64,000 bases of DNA, from positions 105,798,671-105,862,670 of the forward strand of contig NC_081844.1 in NCBI RefSeq assembly GCF_963259705.1. Reading direction: 5' to 3'. The translations under genes and the position numbers were made by a program. Below are positions 10,226 through 20,944 of this stretch, piece after piece (the first letter of the stretch is position 1; each line of letters begins with the position of its first letter). Source of the DNA: Myotis daubentonii. Its lineage: Eukaryota > Chordata > Mammalia > Chiroptera > Vespertilionidae. Under the pieces are notes generated by a model, which saw nothing but the letters and a program-made list of their open reading frames with translations, did no database searches and had not been told where the DNA came from.

Positions 10226-10778
10226 GGTGCAATGGCAGCAAAGGCCCCACGGGGGTTCTGGCAGGGTCCATTTCTCATGACATCGGACTGAGGGCCGCGC
10301 AACCTGCTGGCTGGTGACCGGAGGCCCCCCTCAGTGGAAAGTCAAATAGAGTTGATGCGCTGGGCAGTTTAGATAAGAGGGTCACGCCAGGGCTCTTAGC
10401 AGAGACAGATGTTATGGAAGATGTTGGTGTGAGGGAAGTTGGGGAAAGGGATGCGGGAACTCTCACTGCCTTTTAACTCTTTTATAACCTCAAAATCATT
10501 TTGAAATAAAAACCTAAATATGCAAATGTTGAGCAAGAGCAGATGCTAGATTTATCCAGGGGTTTGCCAAGCTGGTGAGTAAGTTAGGACTTGGAAGACA
10601 AGATGACGGAGGGGCTGGGATAGGAGACCTGCAGGGAACAAATGTCTAATCAGAGCCCCCGGGAGGAAGACAAGTCTGCTTGGCCCCTGGTCTGCAAACT
10701 GGGTGAAAACCCACATCGGATGGGGCAACGCCGTGGGTCTGGGTGGGGCTGCCTGAAGCCCCCAGTCCCATGGACTCA
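10226..10778. other. unassigned stretch
   Basis: No recognised element. An AT-rich patch with AAATAAAAACC lies at 10490-10520. Confidence 0.4.
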
Positions 10779-10786
10779 GTTTAGAG

Positions 10787-10998
10787 CAGTGGTTCTCAAC
10801 CCTCTGGCCCTTTAAATACAGTTCCTCATGTTGTGACCCAACCACAAAATTATTTTCGTGGCTACCTCATAACTGTCATGTTGCTACTATTATGAATCGC
10901 AATGTAAATATCTGATATGCAGGATGGTCTTAGGCAACCCCTGTGAAAGGGTCGTTCGACCGCCAAAGGGGTGGCGACCCACAGGTTGAGAACCACTG
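10787..10998 (-). mobile_element. SPIN-related non-autonomous hAT transposon
   Basis: Terminal inverted repeats CAGTGGTTCTCAACC / GGTTGAGAACCACTG. The 8-bp duplication GTTTAGAG (10779-10786) / GTTTAGCG (10999-11006) has one mismatch. The right part GGGTCGTTCGACCGCCAAAGG is the SPIN end, in opposite orientation to the copies at 55799 and 56707. The core, with GCTACCTCATAACTGTCATG and ATCTGATATGCAGGATGG, differs from those copies, so this is another internal-deletion derivative. It moves only with transposase supplied in trans. Confidence 0.9.
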
Positions 10999-11123
10999 GT
11001 TTAGCGCCAGCCAAGATTTCTGCAAACTTTTCAGCAGTTTGAGGTTCATCCTCTGCCATGCTTTTGGGTTCCTGTGCTGTGAATATATGTGTGTGGTCTG
11101 AGAGTCCCATTCACTGAATTTGT

Positions 11124-11125
<2 letters not shown>

Positions 11126-11166
<41 letters not shown>
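11126..11166. repeat. (CA)n microsatellite
   Basis: About 20 CA units. Confidence 0.98.
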
Positions 11167-11169
<3 letters not shown>

Positions 11170-11915
11170 GCGGGGTGGGGGAGGGGGGTTAGGAGAGTAT
11201 CTGAGATGTTGGGACTCACAGGGCAGAGAGACACTCAACACAGCAGAGCCCTCCATTCGCTCGCTGGCTCTTCGCCTCTGCCCTCCCCTCCTCCCTCTCT
11301 CCTGGGCAGTCTGTGCAGAGCAGCCCAAGCCCGTCTCCCCAGCCCCCAGGGCCTCAGCATCCTCCCTCCCCCACTTCAGTCTATATTAAAATACAATTCC
11401 CTTCTTAGGAGGAAGTTTGACACCAACTATTAAAATACCATTTGCTTTAGCTCCTTAAGTGAATCCGAAGCCAGTGTGTGCCCTCTGGGGCTCATTACGG
11501 CTGTGGCTTTGATCCGCTGTGTCTAGACAACCTTGCGGGTCAGAAATGCGTTGGGAGCAGCCTGGCAATGTAATTATTTGCTAACGACAAAGCAGGGGTA
11601 TGTCCAATGATTTGGGTTAAAATCATACAACTTCGAGTATGTCCAAGGTTAGCCCCCTGACAATGCCATTCTTTCTTATTTGCATTCTAATAAGCTCTCT
11701 TGCGTGGGAAGGAAAGGGGTATAGTTTGACAGGAGTCCGTGGGAATTGTGCATGGGAGAATGCCGCGTGTGTAACTACCTGTGCACCGACGGAAAAAGAG
11801 GTCGAGAACTGATGGGTCAGAGGAGCAAGCGAGATCTTTACAGACCGTAAAATACTTAAGCCGAGTCAGCAACGGGGCTTCATATCTGGCCTGGAAGAGC
11901 CCTTGAAGGCGAGCT
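11167..11915. other. possible conserved non-coding block
   Basis: 11375-11600 is AT-balanced and non-repetitive, with blocks such as CTCATTACGGCTGTGGCTTT and GGCAATGTAATTATTTGCTA containing ATTA/TAAT homeodomain cores. Constraint cannot be tested without alignment. Confidence 0.25.
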
Positions 11916-12040
11916 GGTCCAGCCTGGCCCTGTCATTTCACAGAGAGGAAAACTGAGGCCCAGGGAGGGTGATGACACGCCCAAGGTCATAGGGGTGCCC
12001 ATGACAGCCCACGGCCGGACCCCAGGGATGCCTCCGAGGA
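11916..12040 (-). repeat. MIR/L2 fragment
   Basis: CATTTCACAGAGAGGAAAACTGAGGCCCAGGGAGG followed by CGCCCAAGGTCATAGGG is an antisense MIR core (individual motifs under 20 bases). Confidence 0.7.
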
Positions 12041-13578
12041 CCTGCATCCTCTCTTCATCCCTGGAGACATTCAGACACACATGGGCTGGCCATGGAGGGA
12101 GATCAGGGGCTGGCCCCCGGCCCTCGACCCCACCCCAGTTTCTAAGAATGTTCTCGGTCACTCAGGGACAGCACTGCTCGGTAACACTTCTGCTCTCTCT
12201 TCTCACCGGAGTGTGTCTGGTTTGACAATGTCACAGGTCATTAGGACCACACGCGTGGAGTCAGCACGCCGCAAGTGGGAAAGCCTGCCACAGGTTGGGA
12301 AGGGTTGGGACCTCAGCCCTGGGTGCCCTCCTCCCCGACCTTGGCCAAGTGAGGTACCCTAAGCAGGCCTGGCTGTCCTCCTCACGGCTCTCCCACAGGT
12401 CGATGTGAACACGAGCACCCCCAGCACGCGGTAAGTGCTTCCTCAGACTGCACGCTGTGTGTCCCGGCCCAGAGCGCATGACTTCACTGCTTCTCAGACA
12501 GGATTTCTGCCCCTTTTCTCCCACAGGCGTGCGGGCTGCTTTCCTTCCCTCCTTCTCCTCCCAAAACTCTGCCCTGGGAGACGAGGCACCACAGCCCACG
12601 CGCGCCCAGGGCGAGTTTCAGAGTGAGTGGAAGGAACCTGAGTGCACGGGAGCCTTTCTTTGGTGAGAGGCAGTAGCCCAGTTTGAACCACCGCATTTGT
12701 CTCTTCAAGGCCATCCCCTCTCCTCCGACCCTCCATTGGAACTCAGGGCCTTCCACCCATGGACAGTTCATCGGCCCATTTCCTAACTGTGCATCTCATA
12801 ATCGGTGGCACATTAAGTTCTGTTGAACATGAGGCTCGGATCGGAGCAAGCCCGCTAGGCCACTGAAAGGAGTGATCATGAGGAGACTGGGGGCTGCAGG
12901 ACTTGGTGTCTTTTCTTTCCCTCCCTCTCCCGGCTTCCTCCCTCCCTGCCACCCTCCCCAGCCCACTCCCCATTTCTCTCCTCTCTGTTCCCGCTCTCCC
13001 TCCCACCTCTACCTCTCCCCGTGGTCTTAGCTTTGCCCCTCGGCTCAGCTCCCCCACGAAGCTGGACGCGTGGCCCAGGCAGCCCGTCTTGCCGAACAGA
13101 CAGCCCGTCTTGCTGAACAGACAGCTCTTCCCCACCATCTCCAGTAAGAAAAGCCCGGGCAATGGGCCTTGCCTGGGTCACGTGCCCCTCCCTGCACCAA
13201 TCTCTTCTGAGCCTCCGCCTCGGCCCGCCCTGTGGCTGGGAGTGGGAAGCTCTGAGTGCCAGACCCACGTGACTGAATCAGAGGTTCAAGGCCGTTCTTC
13301 TGGGCAGATCACACGAGAAAAGTCCGCTATCTGGAGGCCTGGATCCACATGTCTCGGGGCAGCCAGGAGCCTGGTCCAAGACCTCAAGACTTGCCCTTTT
13401 TGCTCCTCACCAAGGGAGGGCAAGTTGGCTACTTCTGCTTTAAAACTAGTGCCATCATGACTGCTATGGATCATGATCGCCCCAATGTAGACACGTCCTG
13501 AGGACAAGCCTATCTTCTTCCCTCATTTCTTTTGAGATGGGGGTCTCCTGCTGCAATAGGCAGTTACTACGTTATTTG
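12041..13578. other. single-copy-looking GC-rich stretch
   Basis: A strongly pyrimidine-rich plus strand at 12900-13025 explains the long overlapping frames there. A tandem duplication of about 22 bp (CAGCCCGTCTTGCYGAACAGA twice) lies at 13079-13124. No coding evidence. Confidence 0.45.
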
Positions 13579-13584
13579 AGGATT

Positions 13585-13805
13585 TACTAATAATTAATAT
13601 TTACTGAGCACCCTCAGTGGGCCAGGCACAGTTCGAGGTATGTTGTTTGTATTAGCCATTTCATCTTAAATCCACCCAACGAGAAGGATGCTGCTCTTAA
13701 CCCCATCTTACAGGTGAGACGACTGAGGCCCAGGGAAGTTGAGTGACTTGCAGAGTCAGTAAGTGGGAGAGCCAGAATTCAAAGGCAGGTGGCCAGGCTC
13801 CAGCA
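13585..13805 (-). repeat. MIR SINE, near full length
   Basis: TTTACTGAGCACC, GGGCCAGGCACAGTTCGAGG, CCCATCTTACAGGTGAGAC, GAGTGACTTGCAGAGTCAG and CCAGAATTCAAAGGCAGG appear in antisense MIR order. Confidence 0.9.
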
Positions 13806-13984
13806 TCCATGCTCTCAGCCATGCCCGAGGGGGCAGGGCTGGGTTTGTCCACCCCGTCCCATTGAGCCCAGGCCCCTGCAGGCCCCTCCTGGAGTGCAAG
13901 CTCCTGCTACCCTCCCAACAGCCAGGCGGAGTGCCAGGACAGCAGAGAGCTAGAATCCTCGTGGATTTTATTTTAATTTCTGAT

Positions 13985-14172
13985 TATAGTAGTGACCATT
14001 TGTTGGCACTGGTTAAAGACCCTCAATGACACGATCTCATCTTTCTTCTAAACAACTCCTTTCGGAAATGAGGTAAGAAGAAGGTAAGTAGCTTGCCTAG
14101 AGACACACGGCTAAAAAAGCGGAGATCCAAGGCGGTAGCCCAGGACGGCCTGACTCCGACACCTGAGCTCTA
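13985..14172 (-). repeat. MIR SINE
   Basis: Antisense MIR order: GGCACTGGTTAAAGACCC, GATCTCATCTTTCTTC, GAAATGAGGTAAGAAGAAGG, GCCTAGAGACACACGGCTA. Confidence 0.75.
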
Positions 14173-14906
14173 GCCAGGCACGGCTCCCCCCGGGGCGAAG
14201 AACCCCCAAACTGAGCCTGGTGTGAGGCTGTGGGGCTGGCCAGAGGAGAGCCCTGGGAAGGTAGCTTCACCTCTGCCCACATTCCCATGCCCACTCCCAC
14301 CCTGAGAACTGCCATGGCCTCGGGGGCAGGGCTGAGAGGAGCTGCCCGTGTCTTCCCACGCTCCAAGGCCTGGCCCAGCCCCGTCTCCACGTGCCCAGGA
14401 ACAATGCCGCCACATTCAGGGTAACGGTGGGTGTGCGTGTGTGACCGGCCCCCACCCTCGGGCACGCTGCCAGGGCTGTGTGGTGTCCCAGGACGCCTCC
14501 ACTAGACCAACACGTACCCATAATGAGGACCGCCACTTATTAATGCCAGTACAGGCCCGGCCCTGTGCTCAGGGCGGGGAGAGTCCCTCCCTCCTTCTTT
14601 CTAATGACCCTTTCTAATGAGGAGACCAGTGGGGAGAGGTGAATGTGAGGCTCAGGTCCTGGTGCGAGATGGAGCGGCTGCGGAGAGAGGGAGCACGCAG
14701 GACAGACGGGGAAGGGCTGGTGGAGAGAAAATTCCTCTGCACTTGGCAAAGGCTGCGATGTGGGGAGAGGGAAGGATGCAGGATAAAACTAAACAGGAAG
14801 ACAGAAATCTACCCGTGACCTTGGATCCCTTCACTTTTCACTTTTGAACAAATAAATTTTCTCAAGTAAAATCCAACGAATTTCCCTAGGCATGCTATCC
14901 TGCCCC
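14173..14906. other. unassigned GC-rich stretch
   Basis: Possible small MIR trace at 14530-14575; otherwise nothing recognisable. Confidence 0.35.
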
Positions 14907-14941
14907 TCCCCCGCTCCCCCCCCACCCCCCCCCCCCCCCCG
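14907..14941. repeat. poly-C run
   Basis: Almost uninterrupted C tract with two short interruptions; also a likely assembly or sequencing length-uncertain site. Confidence 0.95.
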
Positions 14942-15933
14942 CTCCTAGTAAATATCTCACAAAAATATCCCCAGACGATTTGATCCCCAGTTTTGAAATC
15001 TTAAGAGTTTGGTTTTCAGCCGAATGTTCTTTGAATGTTCCACCTGCTCCCGTGGCCTCACCTGAGAAGCTCGGCCAGTTTCCTAGGCCACGGGGGTTTT
15101 GTGTGATGGGAACTTGGGTTTGTTCAGGTGAATTTACAAGCGACTTCACTCATCATGACAAGTCTAAATCTCAACTAAGTTTCTGGATTCAAGTTCTAAT
15201 GAGTCCTTACCAGAAATAAATAAGAAAGAGAAAGATGAGGGGGAGGAGGAGAAAAAGAAACAGCAGCAGCCACCACAAATTCACAAGAAAACAGACATTT
15301 GACCAGAAAAGCCCCCCAGCCACAAAATCTTTCACAAGAGCCATTTGACGTCTACATGCAAATGAGAACAATGCTGAAACTTTGTACTAAATGTTGTCAT
15401 TTCAAAGCCATTTTTACAATCGTTCGTTGATCAGCAAATGAATCGGAAACATATGGATCATATTTCACTGAAATCACATGATTTTAAATCAGAGGAAAGT
15501 TGCTGTAGGGAAAACAGACAATACAAGGACTTTTTTAAAAAAACACATGCACTTTTTATTTTTTGGTTTCGTCCAGGCCTAGAGCTTGATCGCTGGCTGA
15601 CACGAAGTTGGACACAGATAGGATCAGGTTGCTCATCGAGCTTAATGAGAATATAAACCTCCGATTTCCATTACGGCACCCGAGCTTCCCTGGTGGAAAC
15701 GCTAGAGGGAAGGAAGGAATCAACAGGCACATTTACCTGTCCCTGTGCCCCATAAATCTGAGCGAGAATTTTCCCTGGGGAACCGGCTGCTGGGCACAAC
15801 AGACCAAGGGCACCCTGGCTGCTCTGATGTCCGACTGCGATGGACTTGGAGCCTAGCAGCCTTTCCATGCACCGCTCTCTGCTGGCCAAATGTGAGCAGT
15901 TCCTCACACTCCTGAGGCCTGCTTATTAATTAC
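14942..15933. other. non-repetitive AT-richer stretch, possible conserved element
   Basis: 15290-15530 is free of recognisable repeats and has ordered AT-rich motifs: CATTTGACGTCTACATGCAAATGAG with an octamer-like ATGCAAAT at 15356-15363, and CATATGGATCATATTTC. An A-rich GAGGAG/AAAGAAACAGCAGCAGCC purine tract lies at 15215-15270. No ORF of note. Confidence 0.3.
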
Positions 15934-16111
15934 CTAGAGGCCCAGTGCAAAATTTGTACACAGGCACGGTCCCTAGAGGCTGCCGGCCAGGGCCTTCCTT
16001 TGTTCCACGCTGCTCCCTGGTGGTCAGCGCATATCATAGCAAGCGATCGAATTCCAGGTGGGTCGAACTCCCCAGGGGACACTTTGCATATTAGGCTTTT
16101 ATATAGATAGA
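15934..16111 (-). mobile_element. HeliBat-type Helitron, non-autonomous
   Basis: The plus-strand start CTAGAGGCCCAGTGCAAAATTT is the reverse complement of the HeliBat 3' end (hairpin around GTGCAAAATTTGTACAC, then CTAG). The plus-strand end TTTGCATATTAGGCTTTTAT ... AGATAGA is the reverse complement of its 5' end (TC...ATAAAAGCCTAATATGCAAA). There is no target duplication. A T follows the 5' terminus, as expected for A/T insertion; the other flank is C rather than A. At 178 bp it carries no Rep/helicase. Confidence 0.9.
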
Positions 16112-16137
16112 TAATAAAAATGGTGATCTATGAAGCC

Positions 16138-16325
16138 TATGGAACTGTTACTCTGTGCCAGGCGCTGTTCAAGTACTTGACTCATTTAAACTCATGCCAA
16201 CCCTCTGTGCTATCTCCCCTTTCTATGTAGTTCAGGACAGGGAGGTGAAGGACGGTCAAGTCAGTGACCCAGGATCACTGTTATTTACGTGACGAGATGC
16301 AGCTGGGCTCTGAGCCCCTAGGCCC
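16138..16325 (-). repeat. MIR SINE
   Basis: TTACTCTGTGCCAGGCGCTG, CTCATTTAAACTCATGCC, then a decayed core (CAGGACAGGGAGGTGAAGG). Confidence 0.8.
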
Positions 16326-16667
16326 GCTGCCTCCCGGGGGCGGTGGGGGTCTGAGGAGCTGCTCTGTCCTTGCCACCCTGCCCCATGGGAGGCTGAAACA
16401 GTCCTTGGTGTGCTCCCCAGGGTGTGGTGCGCCTGCCTTTCTCCCAAAGATGTGATCTCAGGAAAACACCAACTCCAAGGCCAGGCACGCGGTCCACACA
16501 GCCCTCCACTCTCTCGCCGCCCCTGGCTTCACCCCTTGGGTGCCTCCCCCCAGTTTGTCATGATGCGTTTACTTGCTCCCTGCTGGGTTGGTTCTCTCTC
16601 CCCTTCTCATCCGTGCCCCCCCAGCAAGCCGGGTCTCTTTTGTGCCTTACGTTACAGCATCTGACCA

Positions 16668-16748
16668 AACCGCATCTAGCCCAGAGCCTGACACCGAGCC
16701 TGGGCCACACAGAATGGGCTCAAGAAACAGTTACTGAACAAAACGTAT
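16668..16748 (+). repeat. MIR/L2 3' fragment
   Basis: CCCAGAGCCTGACACCGAG then GGGCTCAAGAAACAGTTACTGAA resembles the sense 3' end. Confidence 0.55.
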
Positions 16749-17371
16749 CCATCAGATTCAGATATTCAAGGAGAGTTTTGGTGAGCGAATTTCTCTTCTT
16801 TGTTTTCTATTTCTGGCACTTTAAACTCCGTGGGAGCTGGACTGCCATCCAAGGAGGTGCACACAAATTTATTTTCATTGTGTTGTAATTTGACGAGCAC
16901 ATGGAGCTGGAAGCTGGGGCACAGAGCTTGGAAAGAGGAGGCCTTGCCCTCAGGGAGGCCCTAGTCCGATGGGGGCACCAACTCGGACTGCTCCCAGCTT
17001 GGAGCGCCCTGGAAGATGGAAGCGGAGTTGGGATGGTGAGCACGCCCTTGCGGGCAAAGCAGGGGGAAGGGTCTCCCAGACAGAGGGCGGCAGAGGCAGA
17101 GGCCGAGAGCTGGGAGGGATCATGAAACATGGGGGCATGTCCCGTGATGTGGCCTGGCTGGAGTAGAGAAGGAGGCAGACGATGAGGCTGGAGAGAGCCA
17201 GGCCCCAGCCAAATCCTTAGGGGGTCCGGTTCCGGCGGCCAGAGGCGTGGCTGGGGCCCCCTGTGGGCACAGTTACCATGTGGAGGGCGCAGGACCAGGG
17301 GCAGGGAGAACCAGAGGGGGCGAGGGAACGGATCTGAGGGCCACTCAGAGGTAGACCTGCCAGGACTGGGC
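16749..17371. other. unassigned stretch, part perhaps L2
   Basis: 16935-16985 (CTTGCCCTCAGGGAGGCCCTAG) is weakly L2-like; the rest is GC-rich with no recognised element. Confidence 0.35.
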
Positions 17372-17586
17372 TTTAATATATTTTTATTGATTTCAGAGAG
17401 GAAGGGAGTGGGAGAGAGAGAGAGAGAGAACCATCAATGATGAGAGAGAATCATTGACCGGCTGCCTCCTGCACGCCCCACCCTGGGGATTGAGCCCACA
17501 ACCCGGCCATGTGCCCTGACTGGGAGTCGAACTGTGACCTCCTGGTTCATAGGTCGATGCTCGACCACTGAGCCACTCAGTCGGGG
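17372..17586 (-). mobile_element. Ves SINE (subfamily B)
   Basis: Antisense copy from ATATATTTTTATTGATTTCA to GACCACTGAGCCACTCAG. The diagnostic B-type 'ATAGGTCGATGCTCGACC' (sense GGTCGAGCATCGACCTAT) is present. It holds a (GA)n stretch at 17410-17429. Confidence 0.92.
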
Positions 17587-17892
17587 AGAAGAAGAGGAAA
17601 GTGGGAGAATTGGGGGGAGGTCCCTATGGAAGCTCTACCCCTGGCACTCCCCCAGCTCCGGCTGCAGACTCACCTGACTGAGCCCCGTCCTGAAGGTCCT
17701 GACCTCACGGTCCATGTCCACTGGCAAGTCCCCCCGCCCCCAGGCAGTTCCGTCCTGGTCCTCCAGAGAGCCTCTGGAAGACACCAGAAGGTCAAGGCCC
17801 CTCAAGTCCATGGAGGCCAGGCCCAGCCGCCCAGCGCTCGCCCCGGCAATAACCCCTGGATGGGTCCCAGGCTGCAGAGGATGACCTACTCT

Positions 17893-18108
17893 CTCTCTAT
17901 TTTTAAAATATATTTTTATTGATTTCAGAGAGGAAGGGAGAGGAAGAGAAACATCAATGATGAGAGAATCACTGATCAGCTGCCTCCTGCATGTCCCCTA
18001 CTGGGGATGGAGCCCACACCCAGGGCATATGCCCTTGACCGGAATCAAACCCAGGACCCTTCAGTCCTCAGGCCGACGCTCTATCCACTGAGCCAAGCCG
18101 GCCAGGGC
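17893..18108 (-). mobile_element. Ves SINE (subfamily C)
   Basis: Antisense copy ending GAGCCAAGCCGGCCAGGGC. A perfect 14-bp duplication GGATGACCTACTCT lies at 17879-17892 and 18109-18122. Confidence 0.97.
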
Positions 18109-18122
18109 GGATGACCTACTCT

Positions 18123-18435
18123 TTGGCAGCTGGAATTGTTGTTTCCCTCACAACACAGAACCCCCAATCCACGGGGGTGAGCAGGCAGGGCTCCAAGAGC
18201 ACAATACCACGTCTTTGCTCTCGGTTCAAAGCCAAGACTTAACTTTTCATGTTCAAAAACATGAGTGGTCAGACCACGCCGGAAAATTGGAACCATCCTC
18301 GGAGCACCTCTGAGCTCCCACGTGGCCCTTCCCGGCTGAGCAGGAGGGAGCGGCCGGAGCAGCACTTCACAGTCTCCCTGCTTACGGCCGGTGGAGGGCC
18401 AGGGTCCCTCCTGGGGCTGCAACCCTACCTGCCCA
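18123..18435. other. unassigned stretch
   Basis: No repeat or exon recognised. Confidence 0.4.
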
Positions 18436-18439
18436 GCCC

Positions 18440-18592
18440 CCATGCTCCAGTGCTGCGTGACTCCCAGCTCCTTCGAGCCTCAGTTTTGTCAAGTGTTACA
18501 AGCACATCAGCACAACACCTCACAGAGCAGCGGTGAGGAACCAGTGAGATACCCCGGTTTGGGTATCTGTGTCCGTCATATGTTAGGTGGTA
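18440..18592 (+). repeat. MIR SINE
   Basis: CCTTCGAGCCTCAGTTTTGTCAAG (decayed core) followed by ACACCTCACAGAGCAGCGGTG. Confidence 0.6.
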
Positions 18593-18724
18593 ATGGTCTA
18601 GATTTTACTGGCTTATAAACAAGGCTTTCCATTTAGAGAACTGAAAGCTACATCGCCCAGTGATGCCCCCATTTTCTCCCCTGTGTAGCCAGGTCTGTGG
18701 AAACCCTGACAAGAGTAGGAAGCT

Positions 18725-19052
18725 GGGCAGCTGTGTGACCTTTAGCAAGTCTCTGAACCTCTCTGGGCCGCAATTTATTCGTCTATAACAGTGGTCGGCA
18801 AACTCATTAGTCAGCAGAGCCAAATATCAACAGTACAACGATTGAAATTTCTTTTGAGAGCCAAATTTTTTAAACTTATACTATAGGTAGGTACATTGTT
18901 ATTAACTTAATTAGGGTACTCCTAAGGCTTAGGAAGAGCCACACTCAAGGGGCCAAAGAGCCGCATGTGGCTCGTGAGCCGCAGTTTGCCGACCATGGGT
19001 CTATAAGATGGGAGCCGTGATGCCCGCCAACCTCAGGCTGCTGATCCAGGAG
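18725..19052 (+). repeat. MIR SINE split by an nhAT
   Basis: The 5' part GTGTGACCTTTAGCAAGTCT ... GTCTATAA and the 3' part GTCTATAAGATGGGAGCCG rejoin exactly across the transposon at 18789-18998. Confidence 0.8.
18789..18998. mobile_element. non-autonomous hAT element (CAGTGGTCGGC ends)
   Basis: The left end CAGTGGTCGGCAAACTC and right end CAGTTTGCCGACCATGG form terminal inverted repeats (the right end carries substitutions). A perfect 8-bp duplication GTCTATAA lies at 18781-18788 and 18999-19006. Subterminal GAGCCACACTCAAGGGGCC and GAGCCGCATGTGGCTCG are present. It lacks coding sequence. The family is common in bats; exact name not assigned. Confidence 0.9.
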
Positions 19053-19453
19053 GGAGCTACCACCTACCCAGCCCTCAGGGGGTATTTCCTGATGGAGTGA
19101 GGAGCTGTGTGAGGGGTTCCAGGAGGCTGGCCATGAACGAGGAGGGTCCCCCCTCCCCCCTTCCAGGAAGGAAAGGAAGGCTTTGTGCCTTAGAGGACCA
19201 AGGCTTCCCTGGTTCATGAGAGAGGTGAGGGGCTTAGCTATTTTCAAAAGTTTGGGTGCAGAGACACGAAGAACTGGCTTGTCCGTTTCAAGAGATGAAA
19301 GAGGGGCGGGATTCCCAAGGGGCGGCCTGTGTTGGAGCGTAGGGGCTTCACGTGCAGCAGATGGGGACCTCCACCCCCTTAACTACCCGGGGAGGGGGAG
19401 GGGGGAGTCTCCAAGGACACACGGCTGGACCCTCGGAGCAGGACCAGCTAAGT
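19053..19453. other. unassigned stretch
   Basis: No recognised repeat; purine-rich GGGGAGGGGGAGG at 19389-19405. Confidence 0.4.
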
Positions 19454-19659
19454 AATATGCAGGGGCCGTCTGGCCGATGTGGCCCAATGGTTGGGTGTCG
19501 ACCTATGAACTCAGAGGTCACGGTTGGATTCCCACACAGGGCACATGCCTGGGTTATGGGCTCGATCCCCAGTAGGAGGCGAGCAGGAGGCAGCTGATCC
19601 ATGATTCTCTCTCATCATTGATGTTTCTATCTCTCTCTCCCTCTCCCTTCCTCTTTGAA

Positions 19660-19662
19660 ATC

Positions 19663-19712
<50 letters not shown>
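19660..19712. repeat. (TA)n microsatellite
   Basis: About 25 TA units grown from the AT-rich SINE tail. Confidence 0.95.
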
Positions 19713-19717
<5 letters not shown>

Positions 19718-19929
19718 ATATATTTTATTGAGTTTTTTTACAGAGAGGAAGGGAGAGGGATATAGAGTTAGAAACATAGATGAGAGAGAAACATCAATCA
19801 GCTGTCTCCTGCACACTCCCTACTGGGGATGTGCCCACAACCAAGGTACATGCCCTTGACTGGAATCGAACCTGGGACCCTTCAGTCTGCAGGCCGACGC
19901 TCTGTCCACTGAGCCAAACCGGTGAGTGC
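19713..19929 (-). mobile_element. Ves SINE (subfamily A) nested in a SINE tail
   Basis: Antisense copy, TATTTTATTGAGTTTTTTTA to GAGCCAAACCGGTGAG. With the outer SINE it makes a head-to-head inverted pair separated by (TA)n. Confidence 0.92.
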
Positions 19930-19964
19930 AATAAAAATATTTTTTAAAAAAAGAATATGCAGGG

Positions 19965-20514
19965 CCCAGTGCAACATGGAAATGCAGAGCCCGTGTTTGA
20001 AACTCCTCAGAAGGGCAAGACGGCGACTCAGCCAGGCATGGGACCCGGCTGAGCCCGGGGCAACCACACAGGCCAGACACCCGTGAGGCCGGCCCGGTCT
20101 TGCTTCGGCCTCAGAGACCCAGGGCAGCGTCCATGGCTCCCATGGGCACCAAGAAAGTGGCCGCCACACGCAGGGAAGCCCTTGGCTCCCAGTGGACCTG
20201 GGGGCCTCAGACAACTGAGGAAGCCCAGGTGCCCAGCCCCGCGTTGGTCTGTCTGGGGCTCGGGAATTCCTGTCCGAGTTTAGGGAAAACAAGCCCCTCC
20301 CATTCTGCACCCCATGGAGCTGAGACCAAATACCCCGCCAGCTAGGGGGGGACGAAGCCGAATGTCACGTGACTTTGAAGGGTGCAGACACGGGCCCATC
20401 CTTGCATCTGGGTGCCGCATGGAAACAGTGTCCAGTTGTTCAGGCCTAACGCATCTCGCCCCTAGGACAGCCCTGCTGCCTCTAACCCCGGAGCTCTCTA
20501 GGCATGTGCTGGCT
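19965..20514. other. unassigned GC-rich stretch
   Basis: No element or exon recognised. Confidence 0.4.
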
Positions 20515-20735
20515 CAGTAATAATACTCACACCCTGAGCCATGCACTGCGCAGATGGCTTCAACCACCACCCCCCGGGGCAGTCGCTATCGTTAGCCCCA
20601 TTTTGCAGATGGGGACACAGAGGTGAAATAATTTGCCCCAATTCCAAGAAGTAGCCAGTGGTGAGGCCGAGAACTGAGCCGAGGTCCTCTCACTCCAAAG
20701 CCCGCTGCGTAACCACACTACCAGGCGCGGACCCG
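20515..20735 (-). repeat. MIR SINE, near full length
   Basis: GAGCCATGCACTGCGCAGATG, CCCCATTTTGCAGATGGGGA, GAGGTCCTCTCACTCCAAAG and GCGTAACCACACTACCAGG follow antisense MIR order including the tRNA-like end. Confidence 0.88.
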
Positions 20736-20944
20736 GCCACCAGGGCTCTCCGCTCCAGCCTCGTGGTGTGACGCTGCCCCTGTCCCTCCTTAGTGTTTGT
20801 CCTTCCCTCTGTCTCCCTGTCTCAGTGTTCTGACGGCCGGCCGGTGCCTCCCCGTCTGCATGGGAGCTGACGGAGTGATCACAGTAACACTCACTGCTCC
20901 CCTGCACCCCTTGCTCACTCATCCCTTGCACCGCTGTGCCCGGC

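Larger units (their letters stand above)
19466..19953 (+). mobile_element. Ves SINE (subfamily B), split by another SINE
   Basis: Head GGCCGATGTGGCCCAATGG, body GTGTCGACCTATGAACTC, tail up to GAAATC. The tail then expands into (TA)n and resumes after the nested SINE as AATAAAAATATTTTTTAAAA. The duplication AATATGCAGGG(G) at 19454-19465 and 19954-19964 brackets the whole composite. Confidence 0.9.

Noticed and set aside
11126..11166. His/Thr-repeat peptide frames
   Set aside because: Both strands give frames simply because the (CA)n run has no stops.
12903..13460. 185-codon plus-strand open frame
   Set aside because: Driven by a pyrimidine-rich tract (Leu/Pro/Ser) with an opposing frame of similar length.
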